From the NCBI GenBank assembly GCA_040285825.1, contig JAUPSS010000002.1, positions 992,001 to 1,056,000 on the forward strand: a DNA stretch of 64,000 bases, in the 5' to 3' direction. Shown here piece after piece: positions 1 through 11,378 of the stretch (position 1 is the stretch's first letter; every line of letters starts with the position of its first letter). This stretch comes from Eukaryota sp. TZLM1-RC. Lineage: Eukaryota > Metamonada: BaSk clade. The position numbers and the translations under genes were made by a program. Under the pieces are notes generated by a model. It was not told the DNA's origin. It saw nothing but the letters and a program-made list of their open reading frames with translations, and ran no database searches.

Positions 1-478
1 TTTCTCCTACTTGGCTTGGATATTGTTCAGTTACACAGTCACGCTTTCGAAGACACAAAGACTAGAGCAGTTAACACTTGTCTGTTTCTAAATGCATTTC
101 AACAAACAATTGCAAGATATCTATTTGTTTAAGAATCTGTATATACACATAAATTTTCTTTATTTACCTCAACTGATTGGCTAATCAATAGGTTAATGAG
201 TAATAGGTAATTCTCAGTAATGGTCACAATACTTTTCACGTTGTGGATGTTTTTGGGACCAAGACAACAGTTTAAATCCTTCAATTTTAAGCAGCATCCA
301 TTAGTAATGAGCATCACAATTTTGATACTGAACAAAAGCATTGTTTTCTTTATTCTAAAACCGATATTCACCAAGCAGAACCAACAACAAACTCTCATTA
401 AATGCACTACTATGTGATATTATACAAAACTGTCGTAATTTATGATTCAAAAATAATTTATGTGATGAATAAAGTTCA

Positions 479-2680
479 ATTGAAGAATTTCTGGCTGAAC
501 ATCTACATCAAATAATTCGTATTCTTGATGAAACGAGACTGCGCTTCTTCTATCATCATTTCCAATCTATTGTCGAAAAACCTCCATTAAAAAATGTAAA
601 AAAAGGAATAAATAAAACAATGAAGGACCATGACAAGCGTACTTTGATTTCTAAGTGTGTTCACAATAACCACTTAGCTACTTTCAGAGGAACATCCTTC
701 CTTAAATTTTTTTTGCTGTGTCAATATGAAAATACTGAGTATAGGAAATTAGAGATTGATTTGATGAATGGTTGTGATTTTGATGCCTTTCAGATTAAGA
801 AACATTTTCTCCAAGCGAAACTGCGTATTTAATGCGTGGAGACGACTATGATGTGTATTTCGATTTTAATGATTTCTGAATTCAATTACCAGATTTAAGC
901 GCAATACTTTCCAAAGAATCAATTAAATTAGTTTTAAGGCGGATGTATGTTGAGAAATCAAACGAAAATATTTCAGATTTGGAATTAGCAAAGATTGAAG
1001 CTAAAATAGTAATTAAAGATATGGATATTTCGAATTACCCTTTGAAACAGAGAATTAGTTTTAATTACCTGAATTTTTTTATCCAATTGTACAAGCTCTT
1101 GAAAATGAGCTTGGTCAAAGAAAATTTCAATTTCCAGATAATAAATCAATGAATTGAGTTTCGCACTACACATCCAAACAAATTGCCATTAATTATGGCA
1201 ATAATCTAAGCAAGCACTTCCATGAATATATTTTGCGCTGGTTAAACATTATCACCTTGAAGAAGTTCCGACCAGAACAAATTCAGGAAAACCATTTGAA
1301 GAAAGAAGTATTGACTGAACTCAACAAAGTCAGGGAAGCCATTATCGGTGGAAACTTTGATGAACTTCCTATCAATGATCACATTGCTTTTCCTTTTCCC
1401 CAGTCAGAGTTGACTTTCAAGTTTTTTCCTTATGTGAAACATTGTTTAATTCCCACTTTTATTAAGGGTAAAAATCTTAATTATACTCAATCAGCCAAGC
1501 CATTGCAATTTTTCTCTCATGCTATAAATATTAACAGAAGCATTCAATCATTCTGTTCCCAGGATGGCAAACTTTTGTCAGTCAGTAATCCTTTTCCATT
1601 GACAACTACATTAATTCCACAGCATATAAGACTCGATGCTCATTGCCTCAATGAAATATTTAGCAAGTTCAAAGGGAGAGCAGATGACATCAGATCATCA
1701 GTTTTTACCGAAATACTAACTGATATGGGATTAGATTCATACAAACGTGAGACTAAAGGTTGCTTTCATTTGAAATTCTCCTCAAATGCAACAGACGGGA
1801 TTGCTTGTTCAGTGGTCTTAATTCGTAAAGACCTGGTTGATGAAAATGGGAATGTTTTCAAAAATTTTACTTCCAAAACGTACCCAGAACGATACATTCC
1901 TTGCTGAAAATGTCGAAAAGTTGAAGTTAAAAAAAGAAAAAAGAAAAAAGAAAATTGGAAAAATGGAAAGTACAATTACCTGATGGTGATTACTCAGGTC
2001 AGGATATTTTAAATCAATTTTCTTTATCTGTATCAAACAGACAACAAAAATCTTGTTTCAGTCAACATTTTGGTCATTACATCAAGGAATTTGAGCGATA
2101 CAATGTTCATATGAATATTTTTTACCAAGAAATATGGTTCAAAAAAAGAAAATTTCAAACGTATACGAATAATCAAAGAAGTGAAGAAAACATGTTGGAA
2201 AGATTCATATTGACCTTTGACTCCCCTGAAGACGTAGTTATTGGTTATGGTGACTGGAGCTCGAAAGAAAATACAAGGAAGGGAAAAAGGACAACCATAT
2301 GAGGAACCGAAATTCGCAAACTATTGAGAAAATTTGGTTATCGAATGATCCTAGTTGATGAATATAGAACGAGTAAATCTTGTTCTAGTTGTGCTGCCAA
2401 GGGAAATTTTGGAGAATGTGTCAACGATGCTGGTATTAAAGTGTTAGGTCCTAAGGGGAAACTACAACTTAAAAGAAAAGCAATAAAGTTAAAACAAGAA
2501 ATTGAATTATTTAATCAAAACAATCCTACTAGAAAAAAAGATTTTCAACAAGAATGAGATGAACAGAAGGATCTCTTGAACAATTGATCTCTTCTAATCT
2601 TGTGGAGCCAGATGTGGAAGATATTTGAAAGAGTCTCAGTCTATTGGTCCTGAATCAGGACTCCTGATCATCATGATTAC
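479..2680 (+). pseudogene. Fanzor (eukaryotic TnpB-like) nuclease remnant 1
   Basis: This is a decayed gene for a Fanzor RNA-guided-type nuclease, read across several frames. An open frame from about 479 to 832 and another at 943-1152 hold the N-terminal part. Positions 1233-1907 carry the typical central block, with motifs such as GKNLNYTQS and the TDG segment that precedes RuvC-I. A further frame (1955-2302) ends in VVIGYGDWSS, the usual block before the catalytic glutamate. The frame at 2324-2557 has VDEYRTSKSCSSC, which combines the shifted Fanzor glutamate with the first zinc-finger CxxC. The second CxxC and the RDxNAA motif are not clear downstream. In-frame stops at about 830, 1152, 1906 and 2300 show that it is dead. 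RuvC-I could not be located. Confidence 0.8.
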
Positions 2681-3923
2681 TTTCATCAAATTGTAGACGT
2701 CGTGAGGCAAAAAAGACATCTTGCTCAAAACCTTCTTCAGCAAAAGACGGTGAAGAAAAGAAAGACGCATCGTGAACATCAGGAAGGTTGGATGAAGTTC
2801 TTGCACCAAGAATCTGGGTAAAAGAAATTAGAATTTTAATTGAATTTGTTTTTCTCTATAATTAATTTGTGATGATGTGAAAGATAAAGGTGACTTGTCA
2901 TAAATTCTCAAATATAAATTTTTATGATCACTATGAATGAATGTCTTCTTGAAATACAAGAAAATTGTGCATTGTGACTATGCCTAGAACAAATCAGTGG
3001 CAACATAATTAGAAAGTGTGCTCAAGTGATGGAAGTACAATTTTATTGTATGTACAAGCATCATGGAATTGAATCCATTTTGAAACAAATCGTGGAATCT
3101 GAAATGAGTTTCGCAGTGCAATGAAGAGATTTGATTTGTTCAATAATCTTGACAAATTCTATTCGCCATCATCAATTAATTGCCACTGTGTTTTTTAAAA
3201 ATTTTAAAAATTCTTGAACTTGAGTAAGTCAACAAGCAGATCCTGGCCGCAGAGGTAAACCTAGTGTAATGAAATTGATTCTATTAGTTCAATTTGTCAA
3301 ATGGTAAGTACAAACAAAACAGCATCTTTTGAGTGAAGATCAGTCATGTTGTTGAAGGGTTCACCCCACATCACAAAAACTGAAGGTCTCAAAAGATTGA
3401 CTAAAAATAGGTTCAAAATCTTCAGCAACCAATGAAATCTTCTGCTCATTAGACTTTAGAAGTTCATGTATATCAGGAGTAGGTTAGACTGGAGTAGATT
3501 AAGATTGGAGTGAGTTGATTCGTAGAGAGTGAACAAACGATACCAGAGGTGTAAGGGTGTATATTGACAACTGATGGTAATACAAGTGAAGACAGGAGGA
3601 ACATCTTCTATGGAGGAAAGATGAGTAGAAAGAGCGTAAAGAGGGCGAAGTAGAGAAACAAGGTAATAATTAGTATTCAGATGTCTAGTTTCAAGACAAG
3701 AAGGACAGCTGAAAGGGGTGACGCAGCAGAAGTTGTTGGAGCAGCTTGGTATGGACGATGTGCAATAGACTCGAGTTTAGACTCATGAATAGCCAGTAGT
3801 GCCTCTACAGACTGTCTTTTGTTAGTCTATTTTATGGGATCCAATGTTTTATAGTCAATGTGTCAAAATAGGAATTAAAATGTAAAACTTTACGAATTTT
3901 TTCACAACCTATTCACAACTTCT
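2681..3923. other. Intergenic stretch without a confident gene
   Basis: I see no ATG-initiated frame with recognisable protein character here. A minus-strand open frame of roughly 105 codons (about 3460-3785) has no start codon and no motif I know. The last 80 bases are AT-rich and form the presumed promoter and 5' leader of the kinase gene that follows. Confidence 0.5.
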
Positions 3924-6900
3924 ATGTCTCGAAGTGAACAACTCACTTTGAGTGATTATCATATAGGAGACCAAATTCATAAAAGTGATTCTTCAATTGT
4001 TTATAAAGGAAGAGTCTCCAAAAGTTTACGTTATGTTGCTGTTAAAAAGTTCTCTAAAGAGCGTCGTGGAAGGGTAAGAAGTGAAGTTTTCACCCTGGAA
4101 AACCTTCCACAACACACCCACATAGTAAAGTTTTACTCCTTTCACGAGACTCCCAATCATCTCTGGATAGTGACAGAGTATTGTGCTGGTGGAGATCTTG
4201 ATACAGTCATTACAAAAGATCTTTCACTTCCTGAATCTACAATCCAATCGTTCTGCCATCAACTTCTCTCTCCTTTGTCCCACATTCATTCTAATGGTTT
4301 CATCCTGGGTTCCCTTACCCCTTCCAACATTGTTTTTGATGTCGACGGTCTATTAAAGATTGGAGACTTTGGGACCGCCGCACCACATCCCCCTTCAAAA
4401 CCACTCTCTTATCCTTCCTCCTCAGTCGCTTTCATGGCCCCTGAGGTTATTTCTGGAAAGCTTGTAGGATTTCAATCAGATTTATGGTCTTTGGGAATGG
4501 TTCTTTTAAAATGTGCTCTAGGTAGATTGCCCAGTTGCTTTTTTAATCCATCAAGTACAAGTGATTTGGTAACTGGCCACTTAATTAAAGAATTAGAAGG
4601 AAAGTATTCAGAGAACTTTACAGATTTTTTAACAAAGTTATTGGAAATTAATCCAAAAAATAGAATTAATTGGGCAGAGTTAATCAATCACGACTTCATT
4701 AGACAGGATTTAGTAAAAGATTTGATTATTCCAAATATAGTAGAAGAAAATGTTGAAATTTCATTGAATGAACCTGAACCTATTCTTTCTTATAAGGATT
4801 TTGAGAAAGTCTTGAGGATTCCTGTTGACTGTTCTGCCACTGCATTGACTTCAACCACAGTCAATCAATCAGAGCTGAATCTGGAAGACGATTTCCCTGC
4901 TGATTTTGATCAAAACCCTTCTAGTGTTGTTAAATGGCTGAGTAATCTCTCAAGACAACTCAATCAAAATGATGTCAAATCAAGGGGTTTGATTGCAAGA
5001 ATTTTATCAAAAAGGATACGACTGCATGAATCAATAGCAAACCAAGTCTCTACGTCTGACTTGTTTCTCAAAATTGTAAATATTCTGGTTCACACTTCCA
5101 ATCAATCACTTTCAATCAAACTGCTTGATACGATTGCAATCACTATACGCTATTGTGCTCACCTTGTTTTGAACATTATTACTCCGAAAGACCAATCATT
5201 TCTGATTGATCACGTTTCCAGTCTCGCTCTTTCTCCATGCCCAAGTTGCAACAACTCCTCCCAGTCCAATGACCACCTAACCCAGCAAAGATTGGCAGTG
5301 AATGTCCTTGGAGAGTTGGTTTTCTTTTTAATAATGCAACTGGCCGACGATGACAAGCCAAAGGAAAGTGAGTATAAGATTTTGGTTAAAGCAGTCGAAT
5401 CCATTGTAGGTGTTTTAATTAAGGTTGTGTCCCGAGCTACTCTTCCCTCTGATGACTCATCATTGGCTGTCAAGGTCAAAAAGAACACGTGTACATCCTG
5501 TTATGATGATAATTGTTTAGTTTTAGCTTCACGAGCACTAAGCAATGTGGTTCCTTTGTTGGGAGAATTGTTCTACTTGGTTGATGATGAAGTTTTCCTT
5601 CAGGTCCTGGCATTCATCGGAACATCGACACAGTCTTCATTGGTCAAGCAATCGGTCTTTGTTTGTCTTTCCAGGATTGTTGTTTGGTTCCCTGCCTCAA
5701 TTGTTTCGTTTTTTAATGCATTTCCCTTGTTAATTCCCTCTTGCTTAAAGTCTTTGGGCTCCAGTAGCTCTCTTACACCAATCGCCAATCTTACCATTGC
5801 TTGGTTGCTTGTTTCAAAGTCTCTAGATGAACAACATTCACTTAGAAGCGACAAGAAAGTTTTGGGGAAAGTTCATGGTTTGTTTAAATCTGAAGATGAT
5901 TGGCTTAAGGGAAAAGCTTCACTAGTTGTTTCGTTGTTGGTTTGTCCAGATGTTCAGTTCAACTCTGACGTTAAGGACATTTCTCATTTTGATTATAGGT
6001 CATTGCTTTATTTAATTGAAAAATTGGAATTATTGAGTGATTTAAATGGAGCACTCAGTCTTGACGAATCGATCTGTAACACGTCATTGGTCAACTGTAG
6101 TCAAGATAATATTGACCTACCTGCCGTATACTCCTCTCCCACCTCTTTTGCATCTTATTGTGCGAGGCTTTGTCTTAAAACTATTTCGCTTGCTCTATCA
6201 AATGCTATAGGTCTTGTTCAGTCAATGATTAATTCAATCATTTCTGACCCCGAACACGTAACACTTGCCGTTTTGAGAAAGTGTTTCTCTCTATGCTCAT
6301 TGCTTGAGAGATCACTTCAATTCAGTAAAGATTCACTGGTCCAATTGGTATCTGTGGAGTTTGTTGAGAGGTTTCCTTTGGTTTTAGAATTTTTGATATT
6401 CATTCATTATTACGAGGACTCTGCGATTACTCATGCAGTCATTGCTGTCAAAAGATCTTTATTAAAAACACTTGAAGTCTTGTGTAATTCTGGTGCTCTC
6501 ACTGAATTAATACCAAATATCTATATCTCCGTTTTAATGCCTGTAATGGCTACTTTAATTTTAAAATCTATTTCTCATTATAATGAAATTGCTGATGATT
6601 CGCAGAGAAATGTTGCTCCTCACTTGCTACGCTTATTGACTGAGTTGTGCATTAATTTGTTTAAACCCGATGCCAGTAGCCCCAAATCAGCCTCAACACC
6701 AATTCCAACGTTGAGTAGGTTGTCAATGGAGTCAAAAAAGCTTGTAGAACGATCTGTTGAAGACTACATTCTGCCAATCTTCCCGTTTTCCTTCAAAATT
6801 GATCCATTGGTTTTATCGTCTGTGAAGATGGCCAGTATCTTAGCATTATTGTCAAGTGATTGGGCCAGAAAGGTCATATCACGTGGAATATTGACCTTTG

Positions 6901-7274
6901 CCGTTAGTTATTTAGATCTTTCTTCTCCTAATAACAATATCCACAATATGCGGTTGGTTGCTGCATTATTACCCCAGATCACCCAAAGCCAATTAGGCAC
7001 TCTTTTGCAGGGTAACATTGGGGCTAAGATTGCTGATATTGTACAGTTTGTATCTAAAACTAGAAAGACTTCGAATAATCCTCAGGTTGAATTATTTGTC
7101 CAACCAACAGTAGAAATCATTTATAATTTAATTCAACTTTATAAAAGTAAACCAGAAAATACATTGGATTTAATTAAACTTATTGCGAGTGAAGAGTGTC
7201 TCGAGGCTTTAAGGGATATAGGAAATTCAGAATTAGTGCAAGAAATAGAGCTAATATCATCAGAAATCAATTAA
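3924..7274 (+). CDS. ULK4/RUNKEL-type pseudokinase with alpha-solenoid tail
   Basis: A single 1116-residue frame. Residues 10-270 form a protein-kinase fold closest in pattern to ULK4 and plant RUNKEL: the VAVK lysine is at residue 41, the hinge reads VTEYCAGGDL, and there are DFG at 148-150 and APE-like MAPEV. The glycine-rich loop is lost (IHKSDSS). The HRD motif reads LGS at 128-130, so the catalytic aspartate is a serine although the following N135 remains. It is therefore a predicted pseudokinase, as is human ULK4. The remaining approximately 850 residues are leucine-rich helical sequence compatible with ARM/HEAT repeats, as in ULK4. ULK4 relatives act on microtubules and cilia; this role is inferred only from family. 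The gene ends 19 bp from the convergent gene at 7293. Confidence 0.75.
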   Translation: MSRSEQLTLSDYHIGDQIHKSDSSIVYKGRVSKSLRYVAVKKFSKERRGRVRSEVFTLENLPQHTHIVKFYSFHETPNHLWIVTEYCAGGDLDTVITKDLSLPESTIQSFCHQLLSPLSHIHSNGFILGSLTPSNIVFDVDGLLKIGDFGTAAPHPPSKPLSYPSSSVAFMAPEVISGKLVGFQSDLWSLGMVLLKCALGRLPSCFFNPSSTSDLVTGHLIKELEGKYSENFTDFLTKLLEINPKNRINWAELINHDFIRQDLVKDLIIPNIVEENVEISLNEPEPILSYKDFEKVLRIPVDCSATALTSTTVNQSELNLEDDFPADFDQNPSSVVKWLSNLSRQLNQNDVKSRGLIARILSKRIRLHESIANQVSTSDLFLKIVNILVHTSNQSLSIKLLDTIAITIRYCAHLVLNIITPKDQSFLIDHVSSLALSPCPSCNNSSQSNDHLTQQRLAVNVLGELVFFLIMQLADDDKPKESEYKILVKAVESIVGVLIKVVSRATLPSDDSSLAVKVKKNTCTSCYDDNCLVLASRALSNVVPLLGELFYLVDDEVFLQVLAFIGTSTQSSLVKQSVFVCLSRIVVWFPASIVSFFNAFPLLIPSCLKSLGSSSSLTPIANLTIAWLLVSKSLDEQHSLRSDKKVLGKVHGLFKSEDDWLKGKASLVVSLLVCPDVQFNSDVKDISHFDYRSLLYLIEKLELLSDLNGALSLDESICNTSLVNCSQDNIDLPAVYSSPTSFASYCARLCLKTISLALSNAIGLVQSMINSIISDPEHVTLAVLRKCFSLCSLLERSLQFSKDSLVQLVSVEFVERFPLVLEFLIFIHYYEDSAITHAVIAVKRSLLKTLEVLCNSGALTELIPNIYISVLMPVMATLILKSISHYNEIADDSQRNVAPHLLRLLTELCINLFKPDASSPKSASTPIPTLSRLSMESKKLVERSVEDYILPIFPFSFKIDPLVLSSVKMASILALLSSDWARKVISRGILTFAVSYLDLSSPNNNIHNMRLVAALLPQITQSQLGTLLQGNIGAKIADIVQFVSKTRKTSNNPQVELFVQPTVEIIYNLIQLYKSKPENTLDLIKLIASEECLEALRDIGNSELVQEIELISSEIN

Positions 7275-7292
7275 ATCAAAAACAAAAATATA

Positions 7293-8648
7293 TCAACTAA
7301 AAAAATCTCTATTTCTTGCACTTTCTAATATTTTTCTGGCTTCCGTTTTAGTTCTGGGAGTTTTTAATCGCTTTCCTAAACTGAAAACGGAAGGTGCTGA
7401 ATCCGTAATCATTGGTGATGGGCAAGGATTTCGATATAGTGCTTTAATTAAGTTTTCTGCTGTTGAAGTGTCGACAAATCGATCAATTTGTAATTTATGG
7501 TGAGGAAAATCTTTTTTTGGTTCAATAAACTCAAATTTACGCAGAACTACTTTGGAAATTTTGAAAAAATTAGGAATTTCGTTCCAGAAGTCATACACGT
7601 TTCGCTGAACAACTTTCAAAAAAGGACAGTCGAGTTCTTTATACAATTGGTAGATATGAACACTCCAAAAATGGAGATCAATGGAATAGTCTGTGTTAGA
7701 TATAAAATGTTTTGTCACAAACCAAGATAAAGAATCAATTTCAGAATTAAAAGTGATTTTGGCTATTATAGCAGAATTCGTTGGTTGAAAAACATGATAA
7801 TTCGGCAGTTTGGTTGAATGTGAATTATAAACCACTAAACAAACGCCACTATCAACATCGGGTTGATTGACATGATCTTGTAAATGCAAAACATTAATTT
7901 TAACAGTAAAACACCCAATGTAAACATCTCCACTATCTCTGGTTGAATACAGGTCACACAAATTACCACCGAAAACAAGCCCTGTATAGTTACCATTCAC
8001 TGTGACACTAGAAAGATTTGGAAACGGTGTGGAAGGAATGATGTCACTGGCAAAGGGGACAGAATAGGCAAGGAAACTAAAAGAAGAATCTTCAGTTTCC
8101 ATGCCAAGAATGAAAAACGACCAAATACATATTAAATAAACATGCCATTTGAGTAAATTGTCTAAATCGGAACCTAAAAGCTTTTTTGCATCAATCAAGC
8201 AGAAATCTTTTAATGGTCTTAAATAAGCAAAATTGGAAAGAGAAAAGCTGGTCACATCAATAGAGTGTAACGCTCTGGACAGCAAAGGGATCGCAGGGAG
8301 ATTTAAAGGAATAGGAAGGTGTAGTGAACAGATTAGAATACCAACAGCGTTGAGGCATTGAGCGTGGTTGAGTTCCCGGAAGATGTTGGGACGTAGATTT
8401 AACTGAGAACCAATGAATTCAAGGATACTTAAACGTCTACACAGATGATTAGGTGAAGGAGACCAAAACTCAGCAGACAGGTGAGACCATCTGGACGATA
8501 CATCCTCAAGATCCACTGTCAAGGGGATTATTGTAAGTGGTCCATCATCATTTTCGAGCAATGATGAAGATGGTTTGACAGATTTTTGAGATGTGTAGGT
8601 AGGTCTGATTCTATGCGGTCTACCTAAGGGTGGGGCTTTTGTAAACAT
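7293..8648 (-). CDS. Unknown conserved-looking protein
   Basis: I do not recognise this protein of about 451 residues. The start at 8648 (MFTKAPPLGRPHRI) is preferred because the frame upstream of it, open to 8822, is AT-rich and lacks protein character. The N-terminus is basic and proline-containing. The middle is rich in leucine, with a short hydrophobic stretch (YLICIWSFFILG). A beta-rich block follows, with VNGNYTGLVFGG and HFWSVHIYQLY. The C-terminus is basic (SLGKRLKTPRTKTEARK). The gene is convergent with the ULK4-like gene, with only 18 bp between the stop codons, so the two 3' ends very likely overlap in the transcripts. Confidence 0.55.
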   Translation of the reverse strand: MFTKAPPLGRPHRIRPTYTSQKSVKPSSSLLENDDGPLTIIPLTVDLEDVSSRWSHLSAEFWSPSPNHLCRRLSILEFIGSQLNLRPNIFRELNHAQCLNAVGILICSLHLPIPLNLPAIPLLSRALHSIDVTSFSLSNFAYLRPLKDFCLIDAKKLLGSDLDNLLKWHVYLICIWSFFILGMETEDSSFSFLAYSVPFASDIIPSTPFPNLSSVTVNGNYTGLVFGGNLCDLYSTRDSGDVYIGCFTVKINVLHLQDHVNQPDVDSGVCLVVYNSHSTKLPNYHVFQPTNSAIIAKITFNSEIDSLSWFVTKHFISNTDYSIDLHFWSVHIYQLYKELDCPFLKVVQRNVYDFWNEIPNFFKISKVVLRKFEFIEPKKDFPHHKLQIDRFVDTSTAENLIKALYRNPCPSPMITDSAPSVFSLGKRLKTPRTKTEARKILESARNRDFFS

Positions 8649-8899
8649 GCATAAACGCTTCAAACAAGTTAAATAATTAATTAATTGAAATTGCTTTCTG
8701 ATGTTTTCCCTTGACAAAACATATTTCTTCACGTACATGGAAAATACAAATACACTGTATTTATTGTATTTTTGTTTTTTCAGAGTCCTATAAATGCTTG
8801 TATTTCTGTATTTTTGCAGCACTGTCTAGAAATGTTCAAGCTTGTAGATCCCTTATTGAAACTTGCGTTATAATTACTAACAATAAAACTATTATCTAT

Positions 8900-9856
8900 T
8901 AAAACATGATTACAGTGTCATTCATAAATTCCTATCTCTGCCATCCTCTTCTCCTTCTGTCTACTCTCCATCACCCAATAAGACTTCTCCCATTGACTTT
9001 ACCATAAAAGTTTCCAGAACTAAAAATCCTCTCTGGGATATGGTTGCATCACGCAACACGAAAACCTCTTCTCAATTTGACTTGTACAGCTTTGGATGTG
9101 CGTCAATCTTTCTCAACCGCAACACATCTCGCTTTTCCTCCGAACATCTTCTCACTTGCAAAGGATTCATTGGCACTAAAAAACTGAATTTATTAAAGGC
9201 CTTTATCGCCAAAAAGGAAAAGGCAAAAGAATCAAGGACAGCTGCACAAACGGCGCGAAATTCACTAATCAGAGAGATCATATTTCAGAAAACACACGCT
9301 TCTGACGATACTGATGATGAAAAAAAGAAGCAAAACTATTTTTTCCTGAACGTCAGTGGAAAGACGAACTGGAAATGCTTTCGCCTTTGCTTTTACAACG
9401 ACTGCAGCTCCTCGCTCAGTTTTGAACAATTCTCAATGGAAATATGCCATGCAATTGTTTGCTGATGTCCACAGAAGAACAGATGTCTCAAAGGATTATA
9501 CTGTACCAAGATGACATTCTTTGTCAAACAAATACATTTTTTATATTGCTGATAAAATAATGACCAATGTAGAAAGAAAACTTGTCCCTTCTATCCTTTC
9601 ATTTGGTGTAAAAATCAGTATTGATCGGTACTCCACTAAAATGGAGCCTTTATACAACAATATCCTTTCAGCAAATGGCTATTCCTTTTTTCTGATTTTC
9701 GTTCTCCAGGGTGATGCAACAGCTGACGCTCAGTTTATGGCCAGAATTGTTGCTCTTTCTATCGATAAGATTAAATCCATGTTACCTGAAAAAGAAGAAA
9801 AAAGAACAAAGAAGGAAAAGTCATCCCAACTTCAATATTGTAATATAATAATATAA
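8900..9856 (+). pseudogene. hAT-superfamily transposase remnant (BED-like plus DUF659-like)
   Basis: Positions 9040-9465 encode a segment starting WDMVASRNTKTSS with a degenerate BED-type finger: it retains the spacing up to SEHLLTCKGF but has lost cysteines. After a frame change near 9430 and a stop near 9515, the frame from 9521 continues with SNKYIFYIADKI, then SFGVKISIDRYSTK and YNNILSANGYSFF. This order resembles the DUF659 region of hAT transposases, including the D of the ST(D)GWS-like motif. The catalytic DDE end and the hAT C-terminal dimerisation domain are absent. The gene is broken by several frame changes and a deletion, so it is inactive. Confidence 0.6.
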
Positions 9857-9955
9857 TAGTATTGTTACTTATTTGATTACACTAAAAATAATAATAATAT
9901 ATTATATTATATTAATAATATTGTTACTTATTTGATTACACTAAAAATTCTAACA
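9857..9955. repeat. AT-rich tandem duplication
   Basis: Two copies of an approximately 32-base unit beginning TATTGTTACTTATTTGATTA are separated by a run of AAT/TAT repeats. It follows the hAT remnant directly and may be replication slippage at its 3' edge. Confidence 0.7.
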
Positions 9956-10376
9956 ATAAATTGCATTGTTTTCTTCAAGTGTTTAACAAAGAAAGAAAAG
10001 TTTTGCATGTTTTAAGTAAGCCTGCATACTTATCTTGTTGAAAACAGCTGAAGCTCACTTTGCTACATGCTCTGAATTGTTCAAAATTGATAACTTATCG
10101 TTCTTCATTACATGATGCTATTAGAGACACTGTGTTTAATATGGCACGAACTGCAAAAATTTCGTGTATCAAAAAGCCTCTGCTGAAGGAAACTCTGTCA
10201 TTGAACAATTGTGGTTCTGATGATAGAGGTGATGTATACTGTGATTGGAATGAGAACTCTGAAGCTGTTGTTGACTGCGTCTCATGTAATGTTGCAAATG
10301 ACACTTTGGTTTAAAGAAGAAAACTTAATTCTGTAAGTGCTCTTGAATTTAAAGCTAAAGAAAAACATAGAAAATA

Positions 10377-11378
10377 GGGATAAATTCATTTTCCACATTT
10401 TTCTTCAAAATGGAGCAAAATCCACACACTTTCATCAAAAGACTTCACAATCCACACAGAAACTCTAAAAACATCAATATCCACACAATCTTGTTTATTA
10501 GCTATTCTTTATCTTTGTTGGGACATCCTCTTGCGTTATGTCCTTCGACACCACATACTTTACATGTGTACTTGCGTCGTTGTATGGGCTCTGGTTCAAC
10601 TGCATCAGTAAACTTCTCGCTACGGCTGTTGGGTCCTCTTGGTTCATTATTTCTCCTCTTCCTAACGACTCCTGGTCTTCCTGCTCGTGCTGTAGGAATT
10701 GGAGGTTGAGTTAGTATATCTGATTCGACTTGTCTTCTAGCGTCTGCTTCACAACCGAATGAAGTTTTATGTCGTCCACTGAGAGTATTCTTCCACTGTA
10801 AGTTTTGAGAAATCTGTGTGTTGAATGAAGTTCAAAACACAATTCAACACCTCTACTTCTTTTTGCTGAAAGAAGTACGAGTAAATGCACACACGGAATC
10901 CCTTCTTTTTCCAAAGCTCCACATGAGCATTCGTTGGAATCCACATTGACAGTAAATACAGTGCCGTTTTCTCTCACTTCTAATTCAGCTTAGTCCAATG
11001 CCACAGCTTTTAAATCTCGAGATTGTAACAGTCTCTGTTCCAGAATATCATTTGCTCTGCAGACAATAGTTGATGATAAGTTTCGTGCTTTTTTTCTTCT
11101 CGTAATAAACCATCTCGCCAACATTGACCTAATCAATTCAAACATATGTACAATTGGAAGCTGACGAGCTTCTGCAATGCACGCATTTACACATTCAACT
11201 ATGTTGCTGGTAACATGACCACATCTGTTCCCTGGAAATTGATATTCAACCCAATGGTGTGGTTCAGCATCGTTTCTAAGACGTTTAAGATCAATGTTCA
11301 TAGGAAATGTGGATTGTGTTGTGAATCTATGAAAGTGTGTGAATTTTGTTTTGCAAGTGTGGATTTTGGAGTTTTCCC
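10377..11378 (-). mobile_element. Deleted Mutator-like (MULE) element nested in the LINE
   Basis: The element starts GGGA at 10377 and ends TCCC at 11378. The long imperfect terminal inverted repeats both contain AAATCCACA/CACACTTTCAT blocks (10400-10490 against the complement of 11300-11370). Flanks TAGAAAATA (10368-10376) and TGGAAAAATA (11379-11388) look like a 9-10 bp target duplication, typical of MULEs. Both flanks match the same point of uninterrupted family A copies (for example at 36090), confirming insertion. At about 1 kb it keeps only the end of a transposase, so it is an internally deleted, non-autonomous copy. Confidence 0.85.
10497..11330 (-). pseudogene. MULE transposase C-terminal remnant (SWIM finger, zinc knuckle)
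   Basis: Reading on the minus strand, 11330-10990 carries the end of the MULE transposase core: GHVTSNIVECVNACIAEARQ, then LPIVHMFELIR. After an in-frame TAA at about 10990 the frame continues into a SWIM zinc finger, CSCGALEKEGIPCVHLL (C-x-C...C-x-H, about 10885-10940). Another frame near 10500-10570 ends with a CCHC knuckle, CKVCGVEGHNARGC. The DDE catalytic region upstream is deleted. Stop and frame changes rule out a working protein. Confidence 0.85.

Noticed and set aside
3460-3785. Minus-strand open frame of about 105 codons without ATG
   Set aside because: No start codon, no recognised domain, cysteine-rich low-complexity look; not enough for a gene call.
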